Below, piece after piece: positions 45,219 through 54,780 of a stretch of 64,000 bases of DNA (position 1 is its first letter; every line of letters begins with the position of its first letter). The DNA is from Roseovarius aestuarii. Lineage in GTDB: Bacteria > Pseudomonadota > Alphaproteobacteria > Rhodobacterales > Rhodobacteraceae. A model generated the notes under the pieces. That model had not been told where the DNA came from. It did not search any database and worked only from the letters and a program-made list of their open reading frames with translations. The stretch spans positions 310,001-374,000 of the forward strand of contig NZ_JAIMIB010000001.1 of NCBI RefSeq assembly GCF_019966515.1, given 5' to 3'. A program made the position numbers and the translations under genes.

Positions 45219-47246
45219 ATGCGAACAACCTACTTTGACACCAAGCGGCGATCGAAGACGGATGTAGCCACTCCCGAGGTTCGACAATCTCAACGCATAA
45301 CCACAAAAGCCTGGGAAAAGTTTGTCGAGCGTGGACATGCAAACCAGGAAATAGAGCGAGCAGTTCGCTCGGAAATCCTTGAATCCTGGGCGCGCTGCAC
45401 CGATTCAGGGATTAGTGCACTAGCCGTCGCCACGCCGGAAAAAGTGGACAAGGAAGATGTTTTCGTATTGCGCCGCAAAAACCGCTCGCTCTGCCTGGCC
45501 GCGCGTGCTGCCTTTCTTCGATTGGCACCGCACTTGGCAGAATCCGGTGCAATTCTTATCCTGACAGATCATACCGGCACAATCATCGACGCCACGGGCG
45601 ATCCCAAGACGCTGGATGCCGGACGGGAAATCCAGCTGGAGCTTGGCGGGGTCTGGAACGAAGATGTCATCGGGACAAACGGGATTGGCACCGCATTGCG
45701 GACCGGCAAGCCGACCTATGTGCATGCAAGCGAACATTTCTGCCAGGGTATACAATCCTGGACATGTGCCGGCGTTCCCGTATTCGATCCGTTGGACAGA
45801 TCGATCATCGGGGTTGTTGATCTTTCAGGGCCACCTGACATTTTCCAACCGCACAACGTGGCACTTGTCGTTGCCGCCGCCCGGGAAATCGAAATCGCTC
45901 TGGCCGAACAGCAGCGTGAAGAACGCACAAAACTGTTGGAAGCCTACATAGACTTGCCCAAAACACGCGATGCCGATGAGGCAATCGTGATTTTGAACGG
46001 GTCCGGACGGATCGTGTTCAGCCGGAATACCGATAGGGCGCCGGACCATAGCAAGAACAGTTTGCCTATTGGCAGGCAATTACTGAACTTCAATCCCAAT
46101 ATGACTGATGGCGAACTTGCTGCCGCTCTTCCTGCAAACCTAACCGCCAAGGCGATTGATATACTGAAATCCGGCGACGAAGTTCAGGGAGCCGCCCTGA
46201 TATTGCCGAACAAATCCGCCCCGCCGGTGCGCCCCACCAAGCCCAAGGGCATTGCAATCAAACCGCGTGTTGGCGTTCAGGAGGATGAAATTTCCATTCT
46301 TGGTGAATGTCCCAAAATGCTGGAAGCGATCGAATTTGCGCGCCGGGCCGCATTGGCCAATGTGACGGTTCTGGTGCAGGGCGAAACTGGTGTCGGCAAA
46401 GAATTGTTCGCACGGCTGATCCACAGCCATCATGCCAAGGAAAACCCGCCTTATGTCGCTGTAAACTGCGCGGCAATTTCCGGAGAACTGGTTGGCGGAG
46501 AACTCTTTGGTCACGTTGCCGGCGCCTTCACCGGGGCACTGCGCGAGGGGAAAGCTGGTAAATTTGAGCAGGCCAATGGTGGCGTTCTGTGTCTGGATGA
46601 AATTGGCGATATGCCGCCCGAGTTGCAGACCTATCTGTTGCGCACGCTGGAACAGCGCGCGGTTTACCGGATCGGCTGCGACAAGCGCCGCCCGATTAAT
46701 GTGCAATTGATTGCCATGACCAACCGGAACCTGCGCCAGGATATCGAAGCCGGTCAATTTCGTCGTGACCTGTTCTACCGCATTGGAACAATCGTGATCG
46801 ATGTGCCGCCGCTGCGTGAACGTGGCCGGGATATCGACATCCTGACGGATCATTTCAATTTGACGTTGTCTGAAAAATTCAGCCGCGCGCCACTGGTGTT
46901 CGATCTGGATGTCGCCAAAGCGTTTCGGGAATATTCGTGGCCGGGCAATGTCAGGGAACTTCGAAATACCATCGAGCGTATTTGCCTGCTGCACAATGGC
47001 GATACCGTTACTCTGGCGGATCTGCCTGATGAAATTTCTCAGCCCGAAAGCAGCGTTTTCCTGTCGGGGGATGTCCGGCCTCGGACTAATGCGAACCTCG
47101 ATCTGAACGGGGTCGAGTCACTGGCGATCCAACGCACGATAGATCAGCAACATGGCAACCTGACCAAAGCCGCGTCACAATTGGGGATTTCCCGCCCCAC
47201 GCTGTATCGTAAAATCCGGCAATACGGTCTGAACCGCGGCAAATAG
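45219..47246 (+). CDS. AcoR-like sigma-54-dependent transcriptional activator
   Basis: A 675-residue bacterial enhancer-binding protein. The N-terminal ~320 residues hold a sensory GAF-type region with the AcoR-like stretch NGIGTALRTGKPTYVHASEHFCQGIQSWTC. The AAA+ domain has Walker A GETGVGKE, the sigma-54-contacting GAFTGA loop and Walker B GGVLCLDEIGDM. A Fis-type helix-turn-helix ends the protein (NLTKAASQLGISRPTLYRKIRQYGL). It is convergent with the adh end of the monooxygenase operon, whose promoter is of the sigma-54 class, so it is the likely MimR/PrmR-type inducer-responsive activator of that operon. Confidence 0.92.
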   Translation: MRTTYFDTKRRSKTDVATPEVRQSQRITTKAWEKFVERGHANQEIERAVRSEILESWARCTDSGISALAVATPEKVDKEDVFVLRRKNRSLCLAARAAFLRLAPHLAESGAILILTDHTGTIIDATGDPKTLDAGREIQLELGGVWNEDVIGTNGIGTALRTGKPTYVHASEHFCQGIQSWTCAGVPVFDPLDRSIIGVVDLSGPPDIFQPHNVALVVAAAREIEIALAEQQREERTKLLEAYIDLPKTRDADEAIVILNGSGRIVFSRNTDRAPDHSKNSLPIGRQLLNFNPNMTDGELAAALPANLTAKAIDILKSGDEVQGAALILPNKSAPPVRPTKPKGIAIKPRVGVQEDEISILGECPKMLEAIEFARRAALANVTVLVQGETGVGKELFARLIHSHHAKENPPYVAVNCAAISGELVGGELFGHVAGAFTGALREGKAGKFEQANGGVLCLDEIGDMPPELQTYLLRTLEQRAVYRIGCDKRRPINVQLIAMTNRNLRQDIEAGQFRRDLFYRIGTIVIDVPPLRERGRDIDILTDHFNLTLSEKFSRAPLVFDLDVAKAFREYSWPGNVRELRNTIERICLLHNGDTVTLADLPDEISQPESSVFLSGDVRPRTNANLDLNGVESLAIQRTIDQQHGNLTKAASQLGISRPTLYRKIRQYGLNRGK

Positions 47247-47334
47247 GCCGCCACGGTTGTCGCTGGCACGCGAAGGTTCGATCATGGGGCAGCTTCGCTG
47301 TTCAACGTGCGACCGGGTTTCAGATTTCAGAGAT

Positions 47335-47376
47335 CAAAAAAATGATCTGGCCGGCAGGAAGAGGTCCGGCCAGATC
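47335..47376 (-). terminator. Rho-independent terminator of the monooxygenase operon
   Basis: GATCTGGCCGG (47344-47354) and CCGGCCAGATC (47366-47376) form a perfect 11-bp stem. On the minus strand it is followed by CATTTTTTT. It ends the operon 17 nt after the adh stop. Confidence 0.9.
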
Positions 47377-47393
47377 AACGCCATCGGATCATC

Positions 47394-48437
47394 TTAGGGG
47401 ACGATGACACCGCGGCCGGTAAAGCGGCGATTCTTGAAGTCATCGATGGCGGTGTTGATGTTCGCAAGTGAATACTCAGTGTAATGCATTTTCACCAAGC
47501 CATCCGCATTCAGTTCCATCAGCTCGACAAGCTCGGTATAGTCACCGACCAGGCTGCCGCCGATTTTGATCTCATTGACCACCAGTTCCACGGTCGGCAC
47601 TTCGATCGTTCCGCCGTAACCGACAACAATCAACTCACCGCCCTGCCGCAGAAGCTTCCAACAGATGTTTTCGACACCCAATTCACCAACAAAGTCGATG
47701 ACCACATGGCTGCCGCCACCGGTGACGTCCTTGACCTGCTCGATCAGGTCCGGCCCGCCATCCAGGACAATATCCGCTCCCAGTTCCTTGGCCAGAGCCT
47801 GCGCGCCAGGCTCCTGATCCACTGCGATAACGCGCGCACCACACAGGTTTTTAAGGCATTGAAGGGCGATGTGGCCCAGGCCGCCAACGCCCAGAACCGT
47901 GACATAGGCCCCGGGATAAACAAGCGCAGCCGCGCGTTTCGCTGCACGGTAGGCGGTAATGCCTGCATCGGCCATCGGCGCCACATCAAGTGGTGTGACA
48001 TTGGTGTTCAGTTTGATCAACGAGCTTTCATTGGTGATGAAATACTCTGCAAATCCGCCGTCAAGGCCAAGGCCCGGGAACAAGCCGTGATCACAGTACA
48101 TATCATGCCCATATCTGCAATTGAGGCAGATGCCACAGCTGCGGTGAGGGTGGCAGATGACGGCATCGCCGGGCTTGACGGAGGTGACATTACTGCCGAC
48201 ATCCTCAACCCAACCGGCATTTTCATGACCCATGACATAGGGCAAAAGGCTACCCTCGATGTCCATTATGTCCTTCCAGACACCTTCAATGATGTGCAGA
48301 TCCGTCCGGCACAGCCCCGCCGCACCCACTTTCACGATCACCTCATCCGCTGCATTGACCGTGGGTTCCGAGACGTCTTCGATCTTGAGCTGGACGTTCA
48401 TTGCGGGATCGTATTCGTATAGCCTTGCCGCTTTCAT
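47394..48437 (-). CDS. adh: Zinc-dependent alcohol dehydrogenase of the monooxygenase operon
   Basis: A 347-residue medium-chain dehydrogenase. Catalytic zinc ligands are in GLCRTDLHIIEG and GHENAGWV. The structural zinc site is CHPHRSCGICLNCRYGHDMYC. The cofactor-binding motif is VTVLGVGGLGHIALQ, followed by an acidic residue (AVDQE) that favours NAD. In actinobacterial propane operons the equivalent gene encodes the secondary alcohol dehydrogenase turning 2-propanol into acetone, and the same role is inferred here. It is the last gene of the operon, after groEL. Confidence 0.9.
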   Translation of the reverse strand: MKAARLYEYDPAMNVQLKIEDVSEPTVNAADEVIVKVGAAGLCRTDLHIIEGVWKDIMDIEGSLLPYVMGHENAGWVEDVGSNVTSVKPGDAVICHPHRSCGICLNCRYGHDMYCDHGLFPGLGLDGGFAEYFITNESSLIKLNTNVTPLDVAPMADAGITAYRAAKRAAALVYPGAYVTVLGVGGLGHIALQCLKNLCGARVIAVDQEPGAQALAKELGADIVLDGGPDLIEQVKDVTGGGSHVVIDFVGELGVENICWKLLRQGGELIVVGYGGTIEVPTVELVVNEIKIGGSLVGDYTELVELMELNADGLVKMHYTEYSLANINTAIDDFKNRRFTGRGVIVP

Positions 48438-48482
48438 GTGAAGCCTCCTTCCATTCCTGTTCCTGTTATGCTGAAGATCGGA

Positions 48483-50120
48483 TCAGGCCCGACCGAGAAG
48501 CTCGGCGCCGCCGCCGAGTGCCGCTCCCGCAGTGGGGTCGGCCTCACCTTCCTCCAGGTCACCCACCAGAGTTTCCGTTGTCAGGATAAGTGTTGCGACC
48601 GAGGTTGCGTTCACCAACGCGCTGGCTGTCACCCGCGCAGGGTCTATGATCCCTGATTGGAACATGTCGCGAAATTCACCACTATTGGCATCATATCCGT
48701 GCCCGGCCTGTGCTGAGATCACCGAGGCTACAACGGCGCAGGGATCAGCACCGGCATTGCTGGCAATCCGCTCGACCGGACGGGTCAGCACCGACCGCAC
48801 AAGGTCAACCCCTTTGCTGACATCACCTTCGTTCGCCAATGCCAGATCATCCAGCACCGATCCGATCTGAGCCAGCGCGGTGCCGCCACCGGCGACGACG
48901 CCATCCTCTGCGGCGGCCTGAACTGCGCATAGAGAGTCTTCGATTAGCTGGATTTTGCGCTTTTGCTCCACCGGCGTGAAGCCACCCGCGTAGATCACTG
49001 CGGTTCCGCCCGACAATTTCGATACCCGTTCACGCAACTTATCCTGTTCGATATTGGGTGGGGCAACATCGTGCTGTCGTTGCACCTGTTCGCGGCGCGC
49101 CTTGATGTTTGCCGGATCACCTTCGCCGCCGATAATGCTGGTCTGGGACGAACTGACCTTAACCTTTTGCGCGCCGCCTAATTGGTCCGGCGTCACGTTT
49201 TCGATTTTCTTGCCCAGATCCCGAGCCAGAACTTCGCCACCGGTCAGAATGGCTAGATCATCCATCATCGCCGCCCGCCAGTGACCATATTCCGGCGGGT
49301 GAACAATCAGGTACTTCCCGGCACCGCCACCATCCATCAGGCTAATCACGACTTCGGGTGCTATTTCCTCGGCGATTATCAGCAATGGGCGGTTCTTCTC
49401 ATCGGCAATACCACGCGCGTGTTGCAGGAGGTCGGGATGCAGAATTTTCTGGTCCGTCATCAGGACCAACGGATTATCCAATACCGCTTCCATGTTTTCC
49501 TGATCAGTCACCATGTGATGCGAAATATAGCCACGGTCGAACGACATGCCTTCGACGACTTCAAGTGTTGTGTCGATCGTGACGGAAAAATCAGCACTGA
49601 TCACGCCCTCTTTGCCCACACGCTTATAGGCTTCGGCCACCAGTGAGCCCAATTCCGGATCCGTCGCAGATACGCGCGCGACCGCCGCGAGGTAATCCGG
49701 GTTGTCGTCACAGGATCGTGCGGTCTCATCCAGCCCCTCGATGATCCGTTCGACGGCAATTTCGATACCCTTGCACAGATCGACCGGTTTGACGCCCTGT
49801 TCGGTGATTTTCACGCCTTGCTGAACAAGGGCATTGGCCAGCACGATTGCGGTGGTCGTTCCGTCTCCGGCGACTTCATTGGTCTGCATGGAAACTTCAC
49901 GAACGACTTGCGCCCCCATGTTTTCAAAACGGTCCCTCAGTTCGATTTCAGATGCAATCGTCACCCCGTCGCGGGTAACGAGCGGCGTACCGACGGGCCT
50001 ATCTATCATTGCATTCAGGCCTTTGGGGCCAAGGGTAGGCTCCACCGCTGCCGCCAGTTTCGATACGCCTTGTGCCAGCGCTTGTCTTGCGGTTCCGTTG
50101 TGAATGAGAAGTTTGGCCAT
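48483..50120 (-). CDS. mimG: Monooxygenase-dedicated GroEL-like chaperonin
   Basis: A 545-residue type I chaperonin, divergent from housekeeping GroEL (for example LIHNGTARQALAQGVSKLAAAVEPTLGPKGLNAMID and a C-terminus ending GGGAELLGRA without the usual GGM repeats). ATP-binding GDGTTTAIVLANALVQQGVK and VAGGGTALAQ are conserved. No groES accompanies it. Homologues in mycobacterial mim and actinobacterial prm operons are needed to fold the large hydroxylase subunit, and the operon position makes the same role likely here. Confidence 0.93.
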   Translation of the reverse strand: MAKLLIHNGTARQALAQGVSKLAAAVEPTLGPKGLNAMIDRPVGTPLVTRDGVTIASEIELRDRFENMGAQVVREVSMQTNEVAGDGTTTAIVLANALVQQGVKITEQGVKPVDLCKGIEIAVERIIEGLDETARSCDDNPDYLAAVARVSATDPELGSLVAEAYKRVGKEGVISADFSVTIDTTLEVVEGMSFDRGYISHHMVTDQENMEAVLDNPLVLMTDQKILHPDLLQHARGIADEKNRPLLIIAEEIAPEVVISLMDGGGAGKYLIVHPPEYGHWRAAMMDDLAILTGGEVLARDLGKKIENVTPDQLGGAQKVKVSSSQTSIIGGEGDPANIKARREQVQRQHDVAPPNIEQDKLRERVSKLSGGTAVIYAGGFTPVEQKRKIQLIEDSLCAVQAAAEDGVVAGGGTALAQIGSVLDDLALANEGDVSKGVDLVRSVLTRPVERIASNAGADPCAVVASVISAQAGHGYDANSGEFRDMFQSGIIDPARVTASALVNATSVATLILTTETLVGDLEEGEADPTAGAALGGGAELLGRA

Positions 50121-50194
50121 GGTATAATCTCCCTGACAGGCGCTCGGGCCCGGTCAATTTGAGTTGCTGTGTCTGATACGCTTTTTCGCTTCGG

Positions 50195-51010
50195 CTAAGT
50201 GGTTGCTAGAGGGTTCCGGTCGACATCCCGAGGGGGAACGCGATTCTGGATAAAGTCGATCAATCCCGGCCCGTCCTTGCCAATTTCAACCTCCTTGTAA
50301 CGCGTCGATTGCAGCCCTCTGCAAAGCGCGCCGTTGAATTCCATGTTGATCCGGACACCACGCAGACGGGCCATGTAATCGCCCAGCTCTCCTTCGGTGA
50401 GCCGTTCGCCTTTCCAGGTGGGAAATGCCGGATCGGAGGGGCTTTCGGCCAATCCACGCGACATCAATAGTGACCGGTATCGCGGCTTCTCCTTGGCACT
50501 AACTGGGTCACAGAATTTGACCGCATCAAAGCCTTCCAGCGTCATGCCGATAATTTCTGCCGCCGGGTACCCTTTGGCCTTCAACGCCAGAAGCATCACT
50601 TCCTGACGCCGCATATATGCCTTTTCAAGGAATTTCAGGCGGACCGCATCCAGGTTTTCACCTTCACAAAATTCCGAGAACACGCTTGCAAAATTTCGAC
50701 CGCCATTCACGCCCTCGTTTACACGATCAGCAAAGCAATGATCATTCAACGTCACGCCGACACCCGTTACCCAAGGTAGCCTTGAGACGGCATTGTGGAT
50801 GTCGAAAGCCATGAGGAACGCAAAGTTCGGCGAGCACCAGTAGGTAGGAAGCCGAAACTCGACTTCCACCCTGTTATCTTGCTGGTCGACCGAGATCTTC
50901 TCGACGAAGCCCATATCCGTGACGGGTTCATCAAGCTCGGGATCTGTGACATGCTCCAGGCAATCCCAGATCTCGGCCACCAACTCGGTTTCCTGAAACT
51001 TCAGAAACAT
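50195..51010 (-). CDS. DUF59 (MIP18-type) iron-sulfur assembly protein of the monooxygenase operon
   Basis: A 271-residue protein. The N-terminal ~110 residues are a DUF59/MIP18 domain (LVAEIWDCLEHVTDPELDEPVTDMGFVEKISV, then RLPTYWCSPNFAFLMAFDI). The C-terminal ~160 residues, with YMRRQEVMLLALKAKGYPAAEIIGMTLEGFDAVKFCDP, are not a known domain to me. It is longer than a simple MIP18 protein. It probably helps metal centre assembly in the reductase or hydroxylase. It ends 75 bp before groEL and starts 4 bp after the amidohydrolase stop. Confidence 0.85.
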   Translation of the reverse strand: MFLKFQETELVAEIWDCLEHVTDPELDEPVTDMGFVEKISVDQQDNRVEVEFRLPTYWCSPNFAFLMAFDIHNAVSRLPWVTGVGVTLNDHCFADRVNEGVNGGRNFASVFSEFCEGENLDAVRLKFLEKAYMRRQEVMLLALKAKGYPAAEIIGMTLEGFDAVKFCDPVSAKEKPRYRSLLMSRGLAESPSDPAFPTWKGERLTEGELGDYMARLRGVRINMEFNGALCRGLQSTRYKEVEIGKDGPGLIDFIQNRVPPRDVDRNPLATT

Positions 51011-51014
51011 CGGA

Positions 51015-52040
51015 TTACTCCGCTGCGATCTGAACCGGGGCGCCGCTCAGCTGCTTTTTCTTGGCCTCGACATCAATGTCGTAAAGGATTGCAGCATTCA
51101 GACCGAGGATTTTCTCCTTGATCTCATCGGTCAGTTGCACACCGCTGCGTTCGGCCGAAATATCCTCGGGAATCTGATACTCCCAGAACTGCTCGACCAG
51201 CCATTGCGGTGTCCAGATCGCATAATCTGACCCGAACAGGATCTTGTCTTCACCAATCCACCAGAGAAGCTCGGCCATCACCTCGCCGAAATAGCGCGGA
51301 CGGGAGAAAATGAACGGCATGGCGACAGCAAGACCCGCGTAGACATTTGTTTCCTGCGTGGCAATCCAGCAGAAATCATCCAGCCGCGGCAATCCGCAAT
51401 GTTCAATGATCCAGTTGAGGTTCTGGAAATCGGTGGCGGCATGGTCCACGTCATGGACGTCAAACGCATCCTTGTTCAGCGGGATGATCGTCGGACCCTT
51501 GTGAACATGAATGTTTTTGATACCCAGCTTGTCACAAAGTTCAAAACACTTGTAAGCCGCCGGATCGTTCAGCGCCCAACCTTTGCTTTCTCCGTTCCAT
51601 TCGGCGGTGTACATTTTCACGCCCTGGATATCGAAGTTTTCCTTCATGTAGTGGATGTATTCCAGCGCCTTCTCGCCATCGCGCGGATCGAACGATCCAT
51701 TCACGATAAAGCGTTCAGGATGACGCGACGCCATTGATGTACTGCGTTCGATGCTGGAAAAGCCGTTCTTGTAGAAGTCCCTGAGATATGTCGACTGGAT
51801 TATCGCCACATCGTCGGGCCCGTCGATGAAAAGATCACGATAGACATCGTCCTCGGAATATTTCTCAAAGCGGGCTTTTTCCCACAGCTGTTCGGGCGGG
51901 CTCAGGTTTGTGTGGTAGGCGTAGAAGCAATCAATGAACTGCTTGCCGTGAACATTGCTCTGGTTTTCAGGGCTTCCGTCCCAGAAATGGGTGTGGCCAT
52001 CGACGATAAAGATTTCCTTGCCGGATTTCGTCTTGAACAT
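51015..52040 (-). CDS. Amidohydrolase-family protein of the monooxygenase operon
   Basis: A 341-residue TIM-barrel protein of the amidohydrolase 2 group. The N-terminal metal motif is VDGHTHFWDG, followed by HVHKGPTIIPLN, WIIEHCGLPRLDD and ILFGSDYAIWTPQW (catalytic Asp). GGAGGAG precedes the ATG. A homologue occupies the same position, after the coupling-protein gene, in other propane-type operons, where its reaction is not established. It may act on a hydroxylated intermediate or assist hydroxylase maturation. Confidence 0.88.
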   Translation of the reverse strand: MFKTKSGKEIFIVDGHTHFWDGSPENQSNVHGKQFIDCFYAYHTNLSPPEQLWEKARFEKYSEDDVYRDLFIDGPDDVAIIQSTYLRDFYKNGFSSIERSTSMASRHPERFIVNGSFDPRDGEKALEYIHYMKENFDIQGVKMYTAEWNGESKGWALNDPAAYKCFELCDKLGIKNIHVHKGPTIIPLNKDAFDVHDVDHAATDFQNLNWIIEHCGLPRLDDFCWIATQETNVYAGLAVAMPFIFSRPRYFGEVMAELLWWIGEDKILFGSDYAIWTPQWLVEQFWEYQIPEDISAERSGVQLTDEIKEKILGLNAAILYDIDVEAKKKQLSGAPVQIAAE

Positions 52041-52129
52041 TTTTCTCCTCCAAAGATCGTTTAGGGAATTGGGGCGTTGAAAGGACTGTCGCGCTCTGGG
52101 GCTCGACCCGGGAGCGCGACAACGGACCG

Positions 52130-52501
52130 TTACTCGACGTATTCGAGCACATCATCCATGTTGCCGAAGAGAACGACCGTGTTGTCATCAACCCGGACCA
52201 TCCGCCCGTAATGGGTCGACGTGTTCACTTCGAAGGTTTCAGCCGTCATCTCGCGACCCAGGTAATCGCTGATTTCATCCATTTTGAAGACCAGCTTGCC
52301 TTCCCCGTCGATGCGGATCGTTGCCGGATTATGGGTGATCGTCACCTTGGGGTCTTCATTCATGAATTCAGCAATCGCCCGCGCCTCGACCGAGTCGTTC
52401 ATGGTCACGCCGCATTGGTGCGAAATGGTCTGTTCGAACTTGATATCCTTCATCGACTTGAAGATGTTCGTGTTTGTCGCGTCACGCGCTACATTTGACA
52501 T
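52130..52501 (-). CDS. mimD: Soluble di-iron monooxygenase coupling (effector) protein
   Basis: A 123-residue MmoB/DmpM-family regulatory protein with no cofactor. It binds the hydroxylase and tunes O2 activation. Features are CGVTMNDSVEARAIAEFMNEDPKVTITHNPATIRIDGEGKLVFKMDEISDYLGREM, which is the family core, and a C-terminal acidic tail (MDDVLEYVE). It is located between the small hydroxylase subunit gene (18 bp upstream) and the amidohydrolase. Confidence 0.93.
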   Translation of the reverse strand: MSNVARDATNTNIFKSMKDIKFEQTISHQCGVTMNDSVEARAIAEFMNEDPKVTITHNPATIRIDGEGKLVFKMDEISDYLGREMTAETFEVNTSTHYGRMVRVDDNTVVLFGNMDDVLEYVE

Positions 52502-52519
52502 TTACCTTGCTCCCTTGAA

Positions 52520-53584
52520 TTAGCGGCTCAGGCCGAGTTCGGTCAGAATTTGACCAACGCGCTCGTTCGAGACGGCTTTGACATCTTCGAATGAGACAGG
52601 CTTGGAATGCGGTTGCGACCAGATCGGCTGCAGCGCCAGAGCGGCCTTGTCAGCCAGATCACCATGCTTCTTGACCCATGACTGGAACAGCGCCTTGTTA
52701 TGCGCACCGTGCTCTTCGTCATTGGCCAGCAGGTACATCAGGTCGATGGTGTTCGCCAAATTCCTCTCGTAATCCGCCTCGGCAGCCGAAATCACCGGTG
52801 GCGTGACAAAATCGTTGTTTGCCGCCGCGGCCTGCATAAGAAAGCCCGAGCGGAACAATTCACCCACCAGCGGTTCAAAGACCAGATTGATAGCAAAGTA
52901 TTGCTCAAGATAGTCCTCCGACCCCATGATCGTTTCGATCGCTTCGCGGGTCGGTTGCCACGTTGCATCTTCCAGCCAGGTTTTCTTGCCTAGCTCATCG
53001 TCCCAGCCGTCGATATCCATGCCTATTTCGGCAAGGTAGAGCGTGATGTCCTGCGCCAGGCGCAGCTTGTAGGAAGAGTTGGTCAACGTCGCGTTGTTGA
53101 TCATCTGGGTATAGCCGTAACGCTGTGCTTGCATAAGCGATGTGCCAAGGCCGAATTCAGCATGTTTCCAGGCACCAAGATGAGCCTGCAAAATACGGTT
53201 CCAGGTCTTGTCAAAGGCCGCGTGCGCACCCGCTTTGCGCGCGTTTGCAATCACGGTCTGAACCATCGTACAGATCTTGGATTGACGCTGGTAATGGGTA
53301 CGTTCCCATTCCTGATCCGGTGCACGGAAGGCATGCCAGTTGGAACTGAGCGCTGCGGTGAAATCCTTCTGGTAAGCGCCACCGCCTTTGCCGCCATCGA
53401 ACTCGATGATCCAGTTCTGTATCAGGTAGCGCTCGGGATCGGGTTGCACGTCTACAGTCACGTCTTCGTAATGCGTCGCGCGCTTGCCCCTTGGTTCATA
53501 GTAGTTGTATTTGCGGCTGTTCGATCCGACGAATGTCGCAGCACCCGCTGCTCCGGAACCGACAGAACTTGATGTAGCTACCAT
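52520..53584 (-). CDS. mimC: Soluble di-iron monooxygenase hydroxylase small (beta) subunit
   Basis: A 354-residue structural subunit of the (alpha-beta)2 hydroxylase. It has the ferritin-like fold without metal ligands. Family marks are RKYNYYEPRGKRATHYEDVTVDVQPDPERYL, WIIEFDGGKGG, HFGLGTSLMQAQRYGYTQMINNA-like (EFGLGTSLMQAQRYG) and LEQYFAINLVFEPLVGELFRSGF. It lies directly after the reductase gene, the A-B-C-D order typical of group 5 (propane/Mim) enzymes. Confidence 0.94.
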   Translation of the reverse strand: MVATSSSVGSGAAGAATFVGSNSRKYNYYEPRGKRATHYEDVTVDVQPDPERYLIQNWIIEFDGGKGGGAYQKDFTAALSSNWHAFRAPDQEWERTHYQRQSKICTMVQTVIANARKAGAHAAFDKTWNRILQAHLGAWKHAEFGLGTSLMQAQRYGYTQMINNATLTNSSYKLRLAQDITLYLAEIGMDIDGWDDELGKKTWLEDATWQPTREAIETIMGSEDYLEQYFAINLVFEPLVGELFRSGFLMQAAAANNDFVTPPVISAAEADYERNLANTIDLMYLLANDEEHGAHNKALFQSWVKKHGDLADKAALALQPIWSQPHSKPVSFEDVKAVSNERVGQILTELGLSR

Positions 53585-53636
53585 TGTAGCCTCCCTTGGT
53601 TGGTTTCATTCACATGACTAGCGATCAGCCCAAACA

Positions 53637-54695
53637 TCAGTGGGCCGATGAACCGGAAGTCGGTGTGAATTTGTCGAAGAAAATGCGCTCCATTTCGAAG
53701 TCATTCATGAAAAGCACGGGCGTCAGCGCGTCGATCATCGGAGGCGGGCCGCAAGCGTAAACATCGCCCTGACCATCGAGGTCCATTACTTTGAGGCGGT
53801 GGTCCACGCATTCATGCACAAAGCCGCGCTCCCCATGCCAGCTTTCATCATCATCTGCGTGGCTCAGCACCGGGATGAATTCAATCGAGGGATGCGCCTT
53901 GATGAGTTCGTCAATCTCCTCAAGTTTAAAGAGATCATCCTGCGTGCGCGCACCGTAGAAAAACAGGATCGGGCGATCCTCATTGCTTGCGAGTTGATCA
54001 TGCAGGATCGACCAAACCGGCGACATGCCCGAACCGGCGCCGACCAGGATCACCGGTCCTTGTCTGTCTTCTCGTCTGAAGCACATTCCGTAGGGTCCTG
54101 TGAGTTTGACCGTGGCGCCTTTTTTGATGCCGCCTGCGTCGAGTTCGTTCGAGAACCGTCCGTCGGGGTATTTTTTGATGATGAACGAGAGTTTTTGGGC
54201 TTCGCCCGGCGAATTTGCCATGGAGAACGAGCGTGTAATCTCCTCCCCTTCTTCGGGGGTAACCGTGATGTCGACATATTGACCCGCCCAAAATTTGAGC
54301 GGTGTATCAATTTCAATTTCAACACCGCGAATGTCATGGGTTAGCTTTTGGAAATCGACAATTCGACCGTCGAACGATTTGACCGGAATGGATTTCGACA
54401 AAACCTCTTCGTCATAGTTCAGAAGCTCGATCTCAACATCACTGTAGGCAAGTGTGCGGCACATCAGGATGTGCCCGCTATCTTTCTCAAAGTCGTTGAG
54501 CGCAAATGTGGAGTATTTCAGCATCTCCGTTTCGCCATCAAGCCGGACGCATTTACAGGCCGAACATTGCCCTTCCTTGCAGCCATGCGGCAGCGCTATG
54601 CCTTGCCGGAATGCAGCGTCGAGGATGGTTTCATCTTCTTCCACCTCAAACTCGACGCCTACGGGCTCCAGTCTGACGTTGTATACGTCACTCAT
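53637..54695 (-). CDS. mimB: Soluble di-iron monooxygenase NADH reductase
   Basis: A 352-residue electron-transfer protein. A plant-type [2Fe-2S] ferredoxin domain has ligands C39, C44 and C47 in HGCKEGQCSACKC and a fourth Cys in GHILMCRT. The FAD domain carries RSFSMANSP, and the NAD domain GAGSGMSPVWSILH and YACGPPPMID. It passes electrons from NADH to the di-iron hydroxylase. An Met start follows a well-placed gap of 85 bp from the large-subunit gene. Length and domain order match MimB/PrmB. Confidence 0.95.
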   Translation of the reverse strand: MSDVYNVRLEPVGVEFEVEEDETILDAAFRQGIALPHGCKEGQCSACKCVRLDGETEMLKYSTFALNDFEKDSGHILMCRTLAYSDVEIELLNYDEEVLSKSIPVKSFDGRIVDFQKLTHDIRGVEIEIDTPLKFWAGQYVDITVTPEEGEEITRSFSMANSPGEAQKLSFIIKKYPDGRFSNELDAGGIKKGATVKLTGPYGMCFRREDRQGPVILVGAGSGMSPVWSILHDQLASNEDRPILFFYGARTQDDLFKLEEIDELIKAHPSIEFIPVLSHADDDESWHGERGFVHECVDHRLKVMDLDGQGDVYACGPPPMIDALTPVLFMNDFEMERIFFDKFTPTSGSSAH

Positions 54696-54780
54696 TTATC
54701 GAGTCTCCTGTGACTCTCAATCCGCCAGGGATTGCATAATTTCAGTGAGGCAGGGGCCGTTTCCGGCCCCTGCCAACAGC

